A stretch of 64,000 nt of DNA from Hormiphora californensis (Eukaryota > Ctenophora > Tentaculata > Cydippida > Pleurobrachiidae): the NCBI GenBank assembly GCA_020137815.1, contig CM035353.1:4902733-4966732 (forward strand). Reading direction: 5' to 3'. Shown in pieces: positions 20,465-32,486 of this stretch. The notes under the pieces were generated by a model that had not been told where the DNA came from, did not search any database, and worked only from the letters and a program-made list of their open reading frames with translations. A program made the position numbers and the translations under genes. Within the stretch, counting starts at the first letter, position 1; each line of letters begins with the position of its first letter.

Positions 20465-20994
20465 GTGAGATAATAGATCTAGTCTACTCTTAACTCTATA
20501 GTCAACAATTAGTGTCAAGTGACAAATTTGAAATTGTTATTGTTATACGTTAGTTTTGAAATATTGATCAAGTTTTCATCTCTGTTTAGGCCTGGGAAGA
20601 GTGACAGACCAGTGGACATACCTGCAGTGAAATCGACTTGTTTAAAACATCCGGGTCGTGAAGGATTCGCAGGATTCGCAGGATTTAAACCGATCCCTGT
20701 TTTATTGCAAGCATACAATATCCAAGAGGGTGCCTGTCCGAGGGTACATCCAACAACTTATCGACAGCACTCTCGCTTGATACAAGAAGAGGATACGGCT
20801 CCGAGAGGACAGAAAAAGGCAGATTGCAGAAACTTAATATTTTCTATTAATATTTTGAGATAATGAATTGTAAATATTTGTAAATTGTTCCCAGAATACA
20901 GTAAATCTATCGTATTTTATAATTTAAGAGAAACAACGATTTGCTGTTGTTTCCACGTTGCACTTAAACGATCTTCAAATAACTTCCTATTAAA

Positions 20995-21350
20995 AGGAGG
21001 ACAACCAACAGGCCAACGAGCAAACCGTAGAGAAGTTCCTGATCGGCGAAACAGCAAGGGATACCGATAGAGTTTTTGCTAGTTTCTTGAGGACGTGGCC
21101 AATTTAAAAATATGTCTCAATATCAAATCTTTACAGGGAGTGCTGTACCTGGTACAACCATTGAAAGAATTGAACGGAAAGGCATAGTAGCCTGTTTCAA
21201 CGCCACCGGTAGGAACCTGGAACGATATTCCTTGTCACTCCCAAGCAACGGAGTTTTACGTGGCCCTAACCAGTCAAGTGGTGGTACACTACCGCGGCCA
21301 CCTCAATCAAATTGCCGCTATGCTGATAATTGATGCTTACCACAAAGCAA
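20995..21350 (+). pseudogene. Unknown multicopy gene family, copy 3, with two stops
   Basis: First part: KEDNQQANEQTVEKFLIGET ... DTDRVFASFLRTWPI. Second part after a TTTACAGGGAG acceptor-like site: VLYLVQPLKELNGKA, then TAG TAG, then PVSTPPVGTWNDIPCHSQAT and QVVVHYRGHLNQIAAMLIID ending at TGA 21349. Copy 1 has Trp-Gln at the place of the two stops, so this copy is disabled by point changes. The rest of the frame is intact, which indicates recent decay. Confidence 0.6.
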
Positions 21351-22920
21351 CTAGGAAGTGATAAACTGATTCAAAAGATCATGAGGAGCCTCGGAAATGT
21401 TCAAGTCATGCACATTCAAGTCACGCCCACCAATTTTTTGGGAAAGCCGGGTTGACCGGTTCAACTTTATATAAGAAATAAATCAGGTTACACAATCACT
21501 ATATACACATTGAATTGGTCATTAGGACTATAAAATTACAGCTCAGAACGCACGGATCACAAGAGCTGTTCTGGGCTGTGATTGGTGGGCTTGACTTGAA
21601 CATTACCGAGGCTCCTCATGAAAAAGATCACGAACTTAGCAAACGTTGCTGACAGCGCGTGATAACGCAGCGCTTTTCAAATCCCAACATGAACAAGGGA
21701 AAAAATGAACAGGAGGAAAATGACCAGGAAAAAATCGAGCTTTTCAGGAGAAAAAAATTCTCCGAGTTCAGACTTCGTACTGAAAAACGGCAGCGCTTCA
21801 AGAAATATTACGCGCGTTCCGTTTCGCGCGCCATTTTTAGTTGTATTTTTTTCGAAATTTTTAGTTTTCAAAATTCTCTGAGCTGCAGTGGTGACTGTTG
21901 GCATGCGCTGCAGACCCCAAGTGCGCGCGTTTTCCACGGCTTCTAGGGGCCTGGGGGTTGGTACGCGCGGTAGACCCCCTTTGAGACACGACATAACTTT
22001 GCGACCGTGATTTTGGCGGGCGCTATATCTCCGGCACCTGAAGTCCGTTTGACAAAATTCCAACGCCAGTCGATAGTCCTTGATGTCTTCTACCTCCCTG
22101 TTTTTAATTGAAGTTAATTGGCCTTAATTGGCCAGAGTTATGGCCAGTCAAAGTTTTCGCGCGTTACGTCCAAATTTACCTTGCGCGGCTCGTTTTTTAT
22201 TATTCACTGCGAATATTTCCGAGTTACGTTGACGTTTGACGTCATATCTCTCTCATTTCTTCATCAATTTCGACGTTCTAAAGCTTGCTGGATAGGAAAT
22301 TGTCAGCTCTTTCCAACGGTTCTAAGAACGTGAAGATTGAACGTAAACTCGTGGAGATATGGCTTAAAACGTCACAAACTTGAATAAATGACGCCGCGGC
22401 GCGTATTTAAGCGATATTTTTTTCTTTTCGTCCCAACTTGGCCCAGCTTTTGACTTCGTTACAGCTTTAAAATCGACCCGTGGACACTTTTAATATGTCT
22501 TTAGGACACCTGAAGATGACATATGAGAGAGCAGTGAGCCGGGTGACCTCTCACAGTACGTTGAGAATACGTAATACCTTGCTGCCACAACTAGGGTTGT
22601 TTAGCTTTATCGGGTATCCTTACCTTTCGATTTTAATCCTTGAATAACTGTAACATAATACTATAATACTATAATATAATACTAAATTCCAATTTCAAAG
22701 TAGCTATTGGATGACAAAAGCTTCGATAATCGATATGAATGTGATGAGCACTAGGTGTGGTCAGTGGTGTGGAACAAGATCGAACCGAAGACCCATAGTA
22801 CCAAGAAGATAGTAGATACCAAGATCGTTGATCGTTGCTTTGATGCTCCTGATCTTCAATGCGATCAATTGGAGTTGTACTACTCTCTTTAAAACTGTAA
22901 GTTGAATTCCTTGATTTATT
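21351..22920. other. Intergenic, no convincing gene
   Basis: A short duplicated phrase around 21395-21440 and 21580-21620 (ATGAGGAGCCTCGG, inverted; TTCAAGTCA..CCCACCAAT) gives inverted ends around 21380-21625, perhaps a small element. Frames at 21659-22333 have no recognised domains. Confidence 0.4.
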
Positions 22921-23310
22921 CACCTCATCTCTTTCTCTATCTCTCTAGATCTCTCTCTAGATCTCTCCCTAGATCTCTCCATCTCCATCTCTAGACCTCC
23001 ATCTCTAGATCTCCATCTCTAGATCTACATCTCTAGATCTCCATCTCTAGATCTCCATCTCTAGATCTCCATCTCCATCTCTAGATCTCCATCTCCATCT
23101 CTAGATCTCCATCTCCATCTCTAGATCTCCATCTCCATCTCTAGATCTCCATCTCCATCTCTAGATCTCCATCTCCATCTCTAGATCTCCATCTCTAGAT
23201 CTCCATCTCCATCTCTAGATCTCCATCTCTAGATCTCCATCTCCATCTCTAGATCTCCATCTCCATCTCTAGATCTCCATCTCCATCTCTAGATCTCCAT
23301 CTCCATCTCC
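22921..23310. repeat. Minisatellite of CTAGATCTCCATCTCCAT units
   Basis: About 390 bases built from CTCTAGATCTCCATCTCCAT with unit lengths of 14 and 20 bases that differ by the number of CCATCT hexamers. No coding potential. Confidence 0.97.
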
Positions 23311-23467
23311 AACCTATAATGTGAACCTGCCTGTGTAGTTCCTGATGGTGGGAGGGGAGGGGGGCTATTCTCCTAGTGCCGGCGATATCGCTTCGCGATA
23401 GTCCCCTGTAGGCTTGCGGCTTGCCGTTGGAAAGCCCAGGCACTCCGTAGATAGATAGATAGATAGA
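23311..23467 (+). mobile_element. Second 3' end of the LINE family at 4494
   Basis: From ACCTATAATG to the (TAGA)n tail the sequence matches 5592-5741 (CTATTCTCCTAGTGCCGGCG, CCCAGGCACTCCGTAGATAG). Only about 155 bases of the 3' UTR are present, so it is a severely 5'-truncated insertion. It sits inside the AGATCTCCATCTCC minisatellite, which resumes after the tail and may provide the target duplication. Confidence 0.9.
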
Positions 23468-23472
23468 TCTCC

Positions 23473-23483
<11 letters not shown>

Positions 23484-23535
<52 letters not shown>
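23484..23535. repeat. (CT)n microsatellite
   Basis: About 50 bases of CT dinucleotides directly after the LINE tail. Confidence 0.95.
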
Positions 23536-23536
<1 letters not shown>

Positions 23537-25940
23537 ACCCCAACTAATCAACATATGGACCCCTTATAACCCACCTCTGAGCCCTTTTACCTCAGCTCCC
23601 TGCTAACCCACCTCTGAATCTCTTCTAGCTCAACTCTGGACCCGCCTTTGAACCCCCTCTGATAGTTTTATCAAATGTTAACAAAATACTCTCTCAGATT
23701 CCGTTCCGGAAACCAAATTACTGGGTCAAGATACTATTACTGGGCCAACGTACTATGAGCTAAACACCTGAGTAGGGGAACCGTTCACAGCCGCTTCTCA
23801 TCGCCAGCAGATCTTTATTGATGGATTCACAGACCCTGGTAAGTGGTTCCAGTCTAGAACTGGGTTAGTATAGATCCACCTCTGGACCCCTTATACTAAG
23901 CAACATGTGGACCCCTTCTAACCCACCTCTGAGTCCTTTTACCTCATCAGTCAGCTCCCTACTAACTCCCTCTGAAACCTCTATTATATCTCACCTCTGG
24001 ACTCTTCTAACCCACCTTTGAAGCCCCTTCTAACCCAACTCTGAACCCCTCCTAAATCAACTTATTAACTCTTAATCCCTTTTAAACCACCTCTCGACCC
24101 CTACTAATTACTACCCCACTCCTCGAACCCTTCTAACCCACCCTTCAACCCCTTCTAACAAATCTCTCAGCTCCCTAATAACCCACCTCCGGACCCCTTC
24201 TAACTTACCTCTCGACCCCTTTTAAACCACCCTTTGAACACTTTTAACCCAACTCTAGTACCATTCTGACCCACCTCTCGACCCCTAGTAACTCACCTCT
24301 GGGCCCCTTCTAACCTCCTTTTGACCGCTTCTATGTTCTAACCCACCTCTCGTACCCCTTTTAACCCCTTCTATCCCACCTTCCGACCTCTACTAACCCA
24401 TCCCTCTAACCTTTCTAACCCACCTTCCGATAGGTGGGTTAGAAGGGGTCGGAACTTCTAATCCATCTCCCGTACCCCTTCTAAGCCACCTCTCGACCCC
24501 TAGTAACTTACCTCTGGACTTCTTCAAACCCACCCCTGGACCCCTTCAAACCCACCCCTAGACCCCTTCTAAACCACCCCTAAATCCCTTCTAACCCACC
24601 TCTAGACCCCTTCTAACTCACCTCTAGACCCCTTCTAACTCACCTCTCAATCCCTTATAGCCCACCTCTCGAGCCCTATTAAGGCCAGAGGGGGGGGGGG
24701 TCGACCGATATTTGACCCCCATTTTGGGCCATTTTCGGGGTTACCATCATGTGATAGCGCTTGGCATACCGGACCAGATGGATATGACAAAATGTGTTGT
24801 GCGCGAACGGTCTGGGAGAAAAACGGGGTTAACTTTTGGCCTGATATCAATGTAAACCCCATTATTTAAGGACTGGTAGGGTTTTGGACATTCAATTTAC
24901 GTGGATTTTTTATCGATCAAAAATGTGTTAATCTCCATAATTTTTGAACGGGGACCTTAATCAAAAATCGCTACATCAGTTTCAGGCTACTAGGTCTGTA
25001 GAACAAGTGTGCCAAACGACAAGGTCTAGATCCTAGCCGTTATTTCAGGAATTGGCTAGTCCTGTGCAAAAATGGGGTTTAGAGGGGAGCCATAATGTCG
25101 ATTTTTCCAGATTCTGTTAACCTCAAATAATTCAAAGACCAGTTGGACTTATGGTCTAAAAATTTGTAGAGTGATTCCTCTTGATAAGACGAAGTGTTTG
25201 GCACTAAATTGAATGTCCAAAACCCTACCAGTCCTTAAATAATGGGGTTTACATTGATATCAGGCCAAAAGTTAACCCCGTTTTTCTCCCAGACCGTTCG
25301 CGCACAACACATTTTGTCATATCCATCTGGTCCGGTATGCCAAGCGCTATCACATGACGGTAACCCCGAAAATGGCCCAAAATGGGGGTGAAAAATCGGT
25401 CGACCCCCCCCTCTGGCCTTAAGTACTTACCCTTCCCTCGACCCCGTGGACCCATTAGCCTTTTAAGTTTTAACCCACCTCTCGACCCCTTTTAATCCAC
25501 CTCTCGACCCCTAGTAACTCACCTCTTAACCCCTTCTAACTTACCCCTAGACCCCTTCTAACTCACCCTTCGACCTCTTCTAACTCACCCATAGACCCCT
25601 TCTAACTCTCAACCCCTTTTAACCCACCTCACCAGTCTCCACCTCTTCTAACCCACCCCTAGACCTCTTCTAAGTCACCTCTCAACCCCTTTTTACCCAC
25701 CTCTCCACCTCTACTAAGTACTTACTCTTCCCTCGACCCCTTCTAACCCACCTCTCGACCCCTTCTAACTCATCTTTCAACCCCTTTTAACCCACCTCTC
25801 GACCCCTATGAAGTAGTTACCCTTTCCTCGACCCCTTCTAACCAACCTCTCGACCACTAGTAACTCACCGTGGACCCATTAGCCTTTTAAGTTTTAACCC
25901 ACATCTCGACCCCTACCAAACCACCAAATCTCTAGACCCT
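23536..25940. repeat. Degenerate ~22-bp minisatellite (CTAACCCACCTCTCGACCCC)
   Basis: Imperfect units with the consensus CTAACCCACCTCTCGACCCC plus TT cover about 1.6 kb on both sides of an inserted foldback. Units vary in Y-rich positions. No protein frame persists. Confidence 0.93.
24679..25422. mobile_element. TTAA-flanked foldback element in the minisatellite
   Basis: Arms of about 215 bases begin TTAAGGCCAGAGGGGGG at 24679 and end with the complement at 25422. TTAA at both ends could be the target duplication, as used by piggyBac-type elements; this is an inference from four bases. The 300-base centre has no gene. Confidence 0.8.
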
Positions 25941-28130
25941 TTCTAACCCACAGCACCTCTCATCACCTTTTATCCCACCTAGATTCTAACCTAGATGTTA
26001 TCTCTCTATCTAGAGATCTAATCTTTGCATCCCTAGATGGTTTCTCTCCATCGCTAAATACTACATCGCTATCAAGACCAACATCGCCATCTCCAACATT
26101 CATGTTAGTACCCCACCCTAATTTTAAAGCTACCGGATACCCCATCCTCATTTATTACCCCATCTCTCAGTTAGCCCACGCTACCTCTCACTCTCAACTA
26201 CTCAGGAGTCAGGTACCCTCTTTTTCTCCCTCCCCCTTCCCAAAAAGAGAGGGTACACCGTGCCCAACAATTAGACCACGTCACCTCTCACTCTCACCTA
26301 CTCAAACACTATGTCTCAAGTACCCGGCATCTCTACCACCCTACCCGTTGGGTACCCCACGCTGCTAGATACCTATGAAATTTTGCTAGATGCCCCTAAA
26401 ACCCCCTAAATACACCAATATATCCACTAGAAACCCCTCGGACTCTACAAAATACCCCTCAGAGCATTATTCACGAACGGACACTATCACACCATGTCAT
26501 ACTCACAAACGGACACACACTAACATCGTTACTAAAATCTCTGTCTTTTCTCAGGTATTATTGACCACGTTAGACCTTCCACGACCTTCCCCACGACAAC
26601 TTTAAATTGCCAAGGTTTGTGATGAACTACAACGACATGGACACCTGAAACTCGCCATTTTCCAGGTACAGTGTTGTCTTGTTCGACCCTCCTTCCCCGA
26701 ACAAAACAAGTACAGTGTGGGAGCGGCCAAAATTCACGTGGGAGTCACGTGACACAACGTTACTTTATGTGCACTATCTCTCTCTCTCTATCTATCTAGA
26801 TATGTAACGGTTTCCAATTCAGGTGTGATGATTACTGCAGATAATCTAGACGAGTTCACTCTTCCTATGGTTCCCACAATCAAGGGATGGCAAGGGAGGT
26901 AGGGCACATGTTTTTTCATCATCACGGGACTGTTGAAGTCGGTTAAGGCACCCACGGAGCTAAGCTGTGCATCAAGCTAACAATGGTCCTTAGATGGCCC
27001 TACCTCTGCTGATGGCTGTAAACTGCAAGGATTTCAGTGCAGTGGAGACATTGATTGTTAAATGTACTATCCTGGAGCCTCATGAACAAGTTTAATGTGT
27101 AAGAGTGACTCTTGTATATCCGTCATTTCCCAATAATATTTCCCCTGTGCTGTATGTGTCTAGAGAGAGAGGGCGTGAGGAGACGAGTATTTTAATTTCA
27201 ATTTAGGTGGACCCATAAAGGGAAGATCTATATACATATTTAGTGTCACCTTTACTTTATTTGTAAACCTGTATATTTTGTAACATGATTTTTCCAAGTT
27301 TAGTTTCTTCACCTTGAAAATTGTTGTTTTGTTCGAACAAGGCAAGAAAGTTGCTCATGATGTCTTTAAAAAACAACCCCAACCGCCGATTGGCATCACT
27401 TTTCAGCAGCCCTCATGTCCAATTTGCCACAGTTTGATATAACTTTACGTCGCGCGCGTTTGTTAAATCTCTTATCGAAAGTCTAAGTAAGTCGGCATTT
27501 CAATACCGCGCGTACGACCCCCTAGGCCCTTTAAGGGCCTGTAGCATAGGCCAATGGTGACTGGTGGGGCAGCTCTGACCAATCGTGGTGTGCGTTTCTG
27601 AGACCCCGGTGTCGTATTGTTGTTTCACAAAGTATCTTATTTTCTTTTTTATTCACGAACCCCAACACCGCTTGACATCACTTTCCAACATACAACAGCC
27701 GAAGAGAAGCTGTCAAAGAGAGAAAGGGGGTAACCGTATGAAGAGTTAATCGCGATGAGTCTCATTCACATTGGGTTCGATCATTCGTCCCCGGTGTTGG
27801 CCGTTGGGGTTTGGCCTTTGGGTACAAAACAATCATAAAATATTCTCTACAATAAATAAAATCTCACACGTTTAAACATAGAAGTCTATGCTTCCTAGTC
27901 CTGCTGGGGTGTATTTCGTCCGACAACCTCTTAATGAATTGTTTACTCAAAGCTTCATGTGTTATTACATAATCGTCAGAACAATAACTTCAAAACTTTC
28001 AATTTCCACTTCTGCTCCTTCATTAAACGGTTATTGGAGTGCTGCAAGATGTCCTCTTCTGTGGGGGCATTTGTTAAGAAGAATTATTGTTGTCTTCGCT
28101 CCGACACTCGCGGGGTTGAAAAGCGCTACG
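25941..28130. other. Intergenic, no convincing gene
   Basis: Minisatellite-like remnants to about 26600, then AT-rich DNA. Two CACGTG boxes near 26738-26751. Short similar phrases AACCCCAACCGCCGATTGGC (27375) and AACCCCAACACCGCTTGACA (27659) suggest diverged repeats. No supported gene. Confidence 0.4.
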
Positions 28131-28718
28131 TTATATAAAGTTGTAAGGTGTAAAATGAATAAATTTATGGTGTTGGTGGACAGGTAGCCACTCCAGGGCA
28201 AAGGTGGGTGTGGGTGCCCTGGGTGGTGGTGGTGGAGGAGGTGGGCGAGCATCAGTCAATACTGCCCGGGGCCGATAGACCTGGACCGGCAACTGTTCCG
28301 GGGGTGGTTGTTGAGGGGGAGGACGAGGTGGGGGTCCAGTGTTCCTTGGCCTCGTGCGGCTGAAAGAAAGTAAATGTGTTAAATCGAGTAGAATATTATT
28401 ACACGGCAATAGTGGATATTGACATCTATCATTTGAATTGTATCAATCTCTGATTATTGGTTTGAATTTTGTCAATCTATGAGATATTTGTTATCTAGTA
28501 TATTGGTAAGTGGTAACTCACCAGTGTTTCCTCAGGTGACCCAGCTTCTTGCACCGGTAACACCTTGGTCTCTCATAGGGCTTTTTGGGCCCATTACCCC
28601 TACTCCCCGAGGTAGAGGAGGGGCAGGGAGGTGGCCTGGAGGTGGTGGTGGTGGGGCGGGAAATCGTGCGTACATGCCCATATCGGCCATGGTGGCTACC
28701 CGGAGACCGTTCAAAATG
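28131..28718 (-). CDS. CCHC zinc-knuckle, proline-rich protein (two 3' exons)
   Basis: Exon 28718-28522 and exon 28359-28131 join in phase. The first reads FERSPGSHHGRYGHVRTISR and then a CCHC knuckle, RCYRCKKLGHLRKH, whose final Cys codon is split TG|C across a GTGAGT donor and a TTTCTTTCAG acceptor. The second exon is proline-rich (TGPPPRPPPQQPPPEQLPV and PPPPPPPPRAP) and ends HFTPYNFI then TAA. CCHC knuckles usually bind single-stranded nucleic acid. The upstream end of the first exon is placed at CTAAG because a TAA lies just before it. Relatives occur at 29398, 46214 and 57190. Could be a host gene or a Gag-like relic; no protease or polymerase is attached. Confidence 0.7.
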
Positions 28719-28749
28719 CTTAGGACATTAATATCCATCCTGCGTGAAG

Positions 28750-28961
28750 TAAGTTTGAGACAGTGAGCGGGCATCCCACTGGGGTTAACGCTATTTAGAA
28801 ACTCTGTGGTGAGGTTAGATATTTCGTTAGAGTCGTCCTCAATCACTGTATCAATACTTCGGTACTCTCTGGGAGAAGTGTTAGGCTCAAAGATTTTGAG
28901 AATCTTATCATTCAACTTATTCACATCCTGATTGAGAGGTGTTACAATGACAAAGCGGGTC
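28750..28961 (-). pseudogene. PIF1-type helicase fragment
   Basis: After a TTCTGTTGACAG acceptor the frame reads FVIVTPLNQDVNKLNDKILK and then TTEFLNSVNPSGMPAHCLKL. These match the region of PIF1-like helicases that normally reads (I/V)LTPKN.DV..IN and EFLNSLNP.GLP.H.L.LK, as in Helitron and free-standing PIF1 genes. Only about 70 residues are present. The Walker motifs are not found nearby, and after KL the homology stops. It lies directly upstream of the zinc-knuckle exon on the same strand and may have been joined to it by rearrangement. Confidence 0.75.
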
Positions 28962-29397
28962 CTGTCAACAGAAAAGTCAGGGAAAACAGTAGTCAAAATG
29001 CACTGGAGGGGATGTCAATTTGCATCCTGGTGGCATCTGGACAAAAAAAGGTTGGCAAATTATTTTGTTAAATCATAGAGCAGAGTTGAAATTGGTGTTG
29101 TAAGTTGAACTGCCCTGAATACGCATGATATTTCGGATATTGTAAAATTGACTGTGGCTTCAAAGGAGAGGGCAGGGACATTTTAGTAAGATCTGTGCGC
29201 ACGAAACACAGTATTCCAAGGTGGATGCTGACATTGATTACTTGTGAATTGAATTAAAAAATTCGTGTTACATTGAAATTCTACTTTTATCAGTTTTTTG
29301 AAAAATAATTACTAATTACAGAAAACATTACAGTGATTAATATATTGAGTTCACTCACATACTATAATATGTCAGTGCCTCCTCGTCTGTACTGTAC

Positions 29398-29500
29398 TCC
29401 CTGTCTTGCACCGGTAACACCTTGGTTTCTCGTAGGGCTTTTTGGGCCCATTACCCCTACTCCCCGAGGGAGACGCCCGGGAGGGAGGTAGAGGTTTATG
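29398..29500 (-). pseudogene. Broken copy of the zinc-knuckle exon
   Basis: Nearly identical to 28550-28620: SRGNGPKKPYEKPRCYRCKT. After the second cysteine the GH...HC half is missing, replaced by GSTVQTRRH and a stop. The copy cannot form a knuckle. Confidence 0.75.
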
Positions 29501-29614
29501 TTTATACGCGGCGCCTAGACTCTGCCGGCCCATGATGATGAATCATTCACCTATCTACATAATTGTGGACCGAAATCTCTATCTTTTAATCCCAGCAATA
29601 TCTTGTCTCCATAC

Positions 29615-29749
29615 CTGATACCTCTCCTTGTCAGGCCCTAAACAGGGTGTAATAGTCATATTTATAGTTGAAGGCGGAGTAATTTCTGATTTCACCACGA
29701 AAGTATCCAGGGACAGCAGCTCTTTTCTCCTACTCGTTCGATCCACCAT
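29615..29749 (-). CDS. Probable first coding exon, unknown protein
   Basis: ATG at 29749 opens 45 codons: MVDRTSRRKELLSLDTFVVK and then SEITPPSTINMTITPCLGPD, ending KERYQ at a CAG|GTATGG donor. An in-frame stop (TAG) precedes the ATG. It lies upstream of the broken zinc-knuckle copy on the same strand and might be the first exon of that gene. No domain recognised. Confidence 0.45.
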
Positions 29750-29759
29750 CTAAATTGTC

Positions 29760-31480
29760 GGTCACTTTTTTTTCACTTTTCGCAGCTCTCTATCCACAGC
29801 CTTGATTGCCGATGTTAAGTTTCGCAGATTGAAGCTCATTAAAAAATACTGTGGTAGACTGTAAAACCTCGTGTAACGCATTACTCATAGATTAATATGA
29901 ATTCATACTCGTTCATTTGCCTCAAAACCCTGCAATTGATGATTTTATGAAGTAGGAATTGAGAATGCATATCGATATAACTCAACTCTTTTCCGCCATC
30001 TCATAATAACTCGACACCATCGCTGAGTACCCATTGCCCTCGACACATTATGATATCTATAATACGTGTGTCATCTGTCGTGGTCGTACTTACTGAAATT
30101 TGTATCCATCTCCTTCATAAGAGACGTCAATAAACGTACCCAATTGCTAAGCTATAATAGGTATGTGTGTTCAGTTCTAGCTGGTGTTTCGTTTGATATC
30201 CTCAAGATTTTAGGTGCCTACTGCACTGCCTAGGGTGTCACTTGTTAGTACTGCGTCTCATTACTGCGTAGCTACAGCAGGGTTGGCCCACCTCTACACC
30301 TCTACCTCTGTTTTATTTTAATCCTCACATGTCCAACTATATCTAATAACACATCATCTTCTCCGCATACCATGTCCAGAATTTGTGCCATGTTTTCCAA
30401 TGAATCGATGATTTTTTCATATTTATTCAATCTCATCAACTAACTATTGTAGTATAGAGTTAGGGTTAGTTTAATTATCATGAATGAAAACGGATTAAGT
30501 AAACTGATGGGTTAATAAAAACTAAATTCCCGGTGGTGTGGGTTTCTCTGGCCGGGGGGCCGAGGTCCGCCGGGATGTCTCTATCTCTGCTGCAGGTGAT
30601 AAGTTTGTCGGTCTAAAGGAGGGTGAAATATCTTATAATGATAACTTAAAACATAGTTTTAGTTTGTATGTTTTCGTTTATTGATCACATGTTTTTAGTA
30701 TTGCAGTATTACCACTAATGATTTATAGTCAACCTATACTATGCGAGAGAGGTACTCCTGTGTGAACTGTGAAGGAAAGTGGGTTGTACTCATGGCTTGG
30801 TGAGAAGGTCCTCTCCATCTTCATCTTCCGAACCCTCTTTCCTTGATATTATGTGCCTCTCTCACTCGCTAACTCTCTTCTCTAACTCCACTAACTCCAC
30901 CTCCCCTGCTAATTCTAACAGTTCTATAACAGTTATCATGCAAAGAAATAATCAAAGCTATAACAACCGTAGTTAAATACTATACAATATGTAGTATCAA
31001 GTATGTAACTATACATGTAGTATGTAAGTGATTCATCATCAGTGTCACTGTCTTTCCGGTCAGTTTCAGACGCGGAAAGATCCAATATCGAGGAAATAAT
31101 TATCTCTGTCTTATTTTTTAATCTAGCCTTTTCCTTACCTGAGCGACAGGCTTCTCTTTCCATAACATCTGGTTGCCAGTTACGTTGGAGTAATGTAAAC
31201 TATCCAATTTTGTTGACGAGCCCGTACTGCTGCCAGTTTTGTTCTCATGATGTCACTAGTGAGTGACATCAGGGCAGATTGGCTGTCAGTGAGGATTATC
31301 ACTGACCTGCCAGTTAGTCGATCGTTTGTTGAGTCAGATACATAGTTTGTCAACAGCTTTCAAGACCGAACATATTCTTGAGAACATCGAATTCTCAAGC
31401 TTCAAGGAACCAGTGATGTACTCAGTTGGATAGCTGTCGAATATCACCCAGGCACATCCCGTCCCAGATGCCTAAAAGAC
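29760..31480. other. Intergenic, no convincing gene
   Basis: AT-rich with a few short frames lacking recognisable domains. A small palindromic phrase occurs at 31290-31350. Nothing supported. Confidence 0.4.
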
Positions 31481-31486
31481 CAGGTG

Positions 31487-32486
31487 TATTCTCCTGGTTC
31501 ACAATTTCTTTAGCCGATAACAGCACTTTCTTCTCGCTATCTTATTTCTAGGGGTTTGTAAAGTTACACCCGGTGCCCGGATTTTCAAAATTTTTGATAA
31601 ATACGATTTTCAAAAGTCAAATATGCTGCCAACTTTGTCCCAAAAATCGACGATTTTGCTGCCTAGTAAAATAAATGTCTAAAAAGTTTTTAGAAATCAT
31701 TTATAAATCACTTATAAAGTTTGAAAAAATTAAAAAAAATTGTCCCACCCGGGCCCGGTCGGGAATCGAACTCGTGCTGCCGGCAGCACGGATCTATCTT
31801 AATTAAGCTAAATACGTGCTGCCTCATGCTGCCTTCTATATCATGCTAAGTTTTACCGTTTTTCCCCGTTTATCGGTTTAGGCACTTGTTTATCGATACT
31901 GTGGATGTCCCTGCACCGAATATCACCAAATTGGATGGGTAGAAGGGCGGGAATAGCCAAAAAATCGGTAAATAATGGTACCCGAGGCAGCAGAAGGACT
32001 AAGAAAATTTGTGACGTTCAATTTGTTTATTTCCTTCATATTCGTGTTCGGAATACTTCTTCGAATATAATAGCCGGAAAAGTAAAACTGATATTGCATA
32101 AAATGAGACTAAATTTTCTATGTAAATATGGGGTAAATTTGTGCTGCCTGTGCTGCCTCCACTCTGACGCGTGAGGCCCGGGTTCGATTCCCGACCGATC
32201 CCGGGTGGGACACTTTTTAAAAACTTTTTAAATGATTTATAAAGATTAAACCCTGGCCCCCAGTACATTTATTACTGCCGATAGCGATATTTATTGAACT
32301 GCTGACTACTAGGCAGCTTGTCCAATATGCTGCCTCGCCTTTAATTTGCTGCCAAATTAAGGGCATTACTCTCTTGGGTATTTGCAATATCTGGGCACCG
32401 GGAAGTTACAAACCCCTAGAAATAAGATAGCGAGAAGAAAGTGCTGTTATCGGCTAAAGAAATTGTGAACCAGGAGAATACATTCA
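31487..32486. mobile_element. 1-kb foldback with tRNA-like promoter boxes in both arms
   Basis: The outer arms (GTATTCTCCTGGTTCACAAT from 31485 and its complement ending near 32486) match for about 100 bases. Further in, each arm carries a tRNA-like B box facing away from the centre: GAGTTCGATTCCCGACC on the minus strand at about 31755-31775 and GGGTTCGATTCCCGACC on the plus strand at about 32178-32195, each followed by a T-rich tract that could end polymerase III transcripts. A TTTAGCTTAATTAAG phrase upstream on the minus strand resembles an A box. Repeated TGCTGCC words fill the interior. Confidence 0.75.

Noticed and set aside
22921-23310. CRISPR-like array
   Set aside because: Units are contiguous without unique spacers and the DNA is eukaryotic; it is a minisatellite.
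28532-28996. One continuous 154-residue protein
   Set aside because: It joins a helicase fragment, a non-coding frame of the knuckle exon and flanking DNA; the knuckle is in a different frame.
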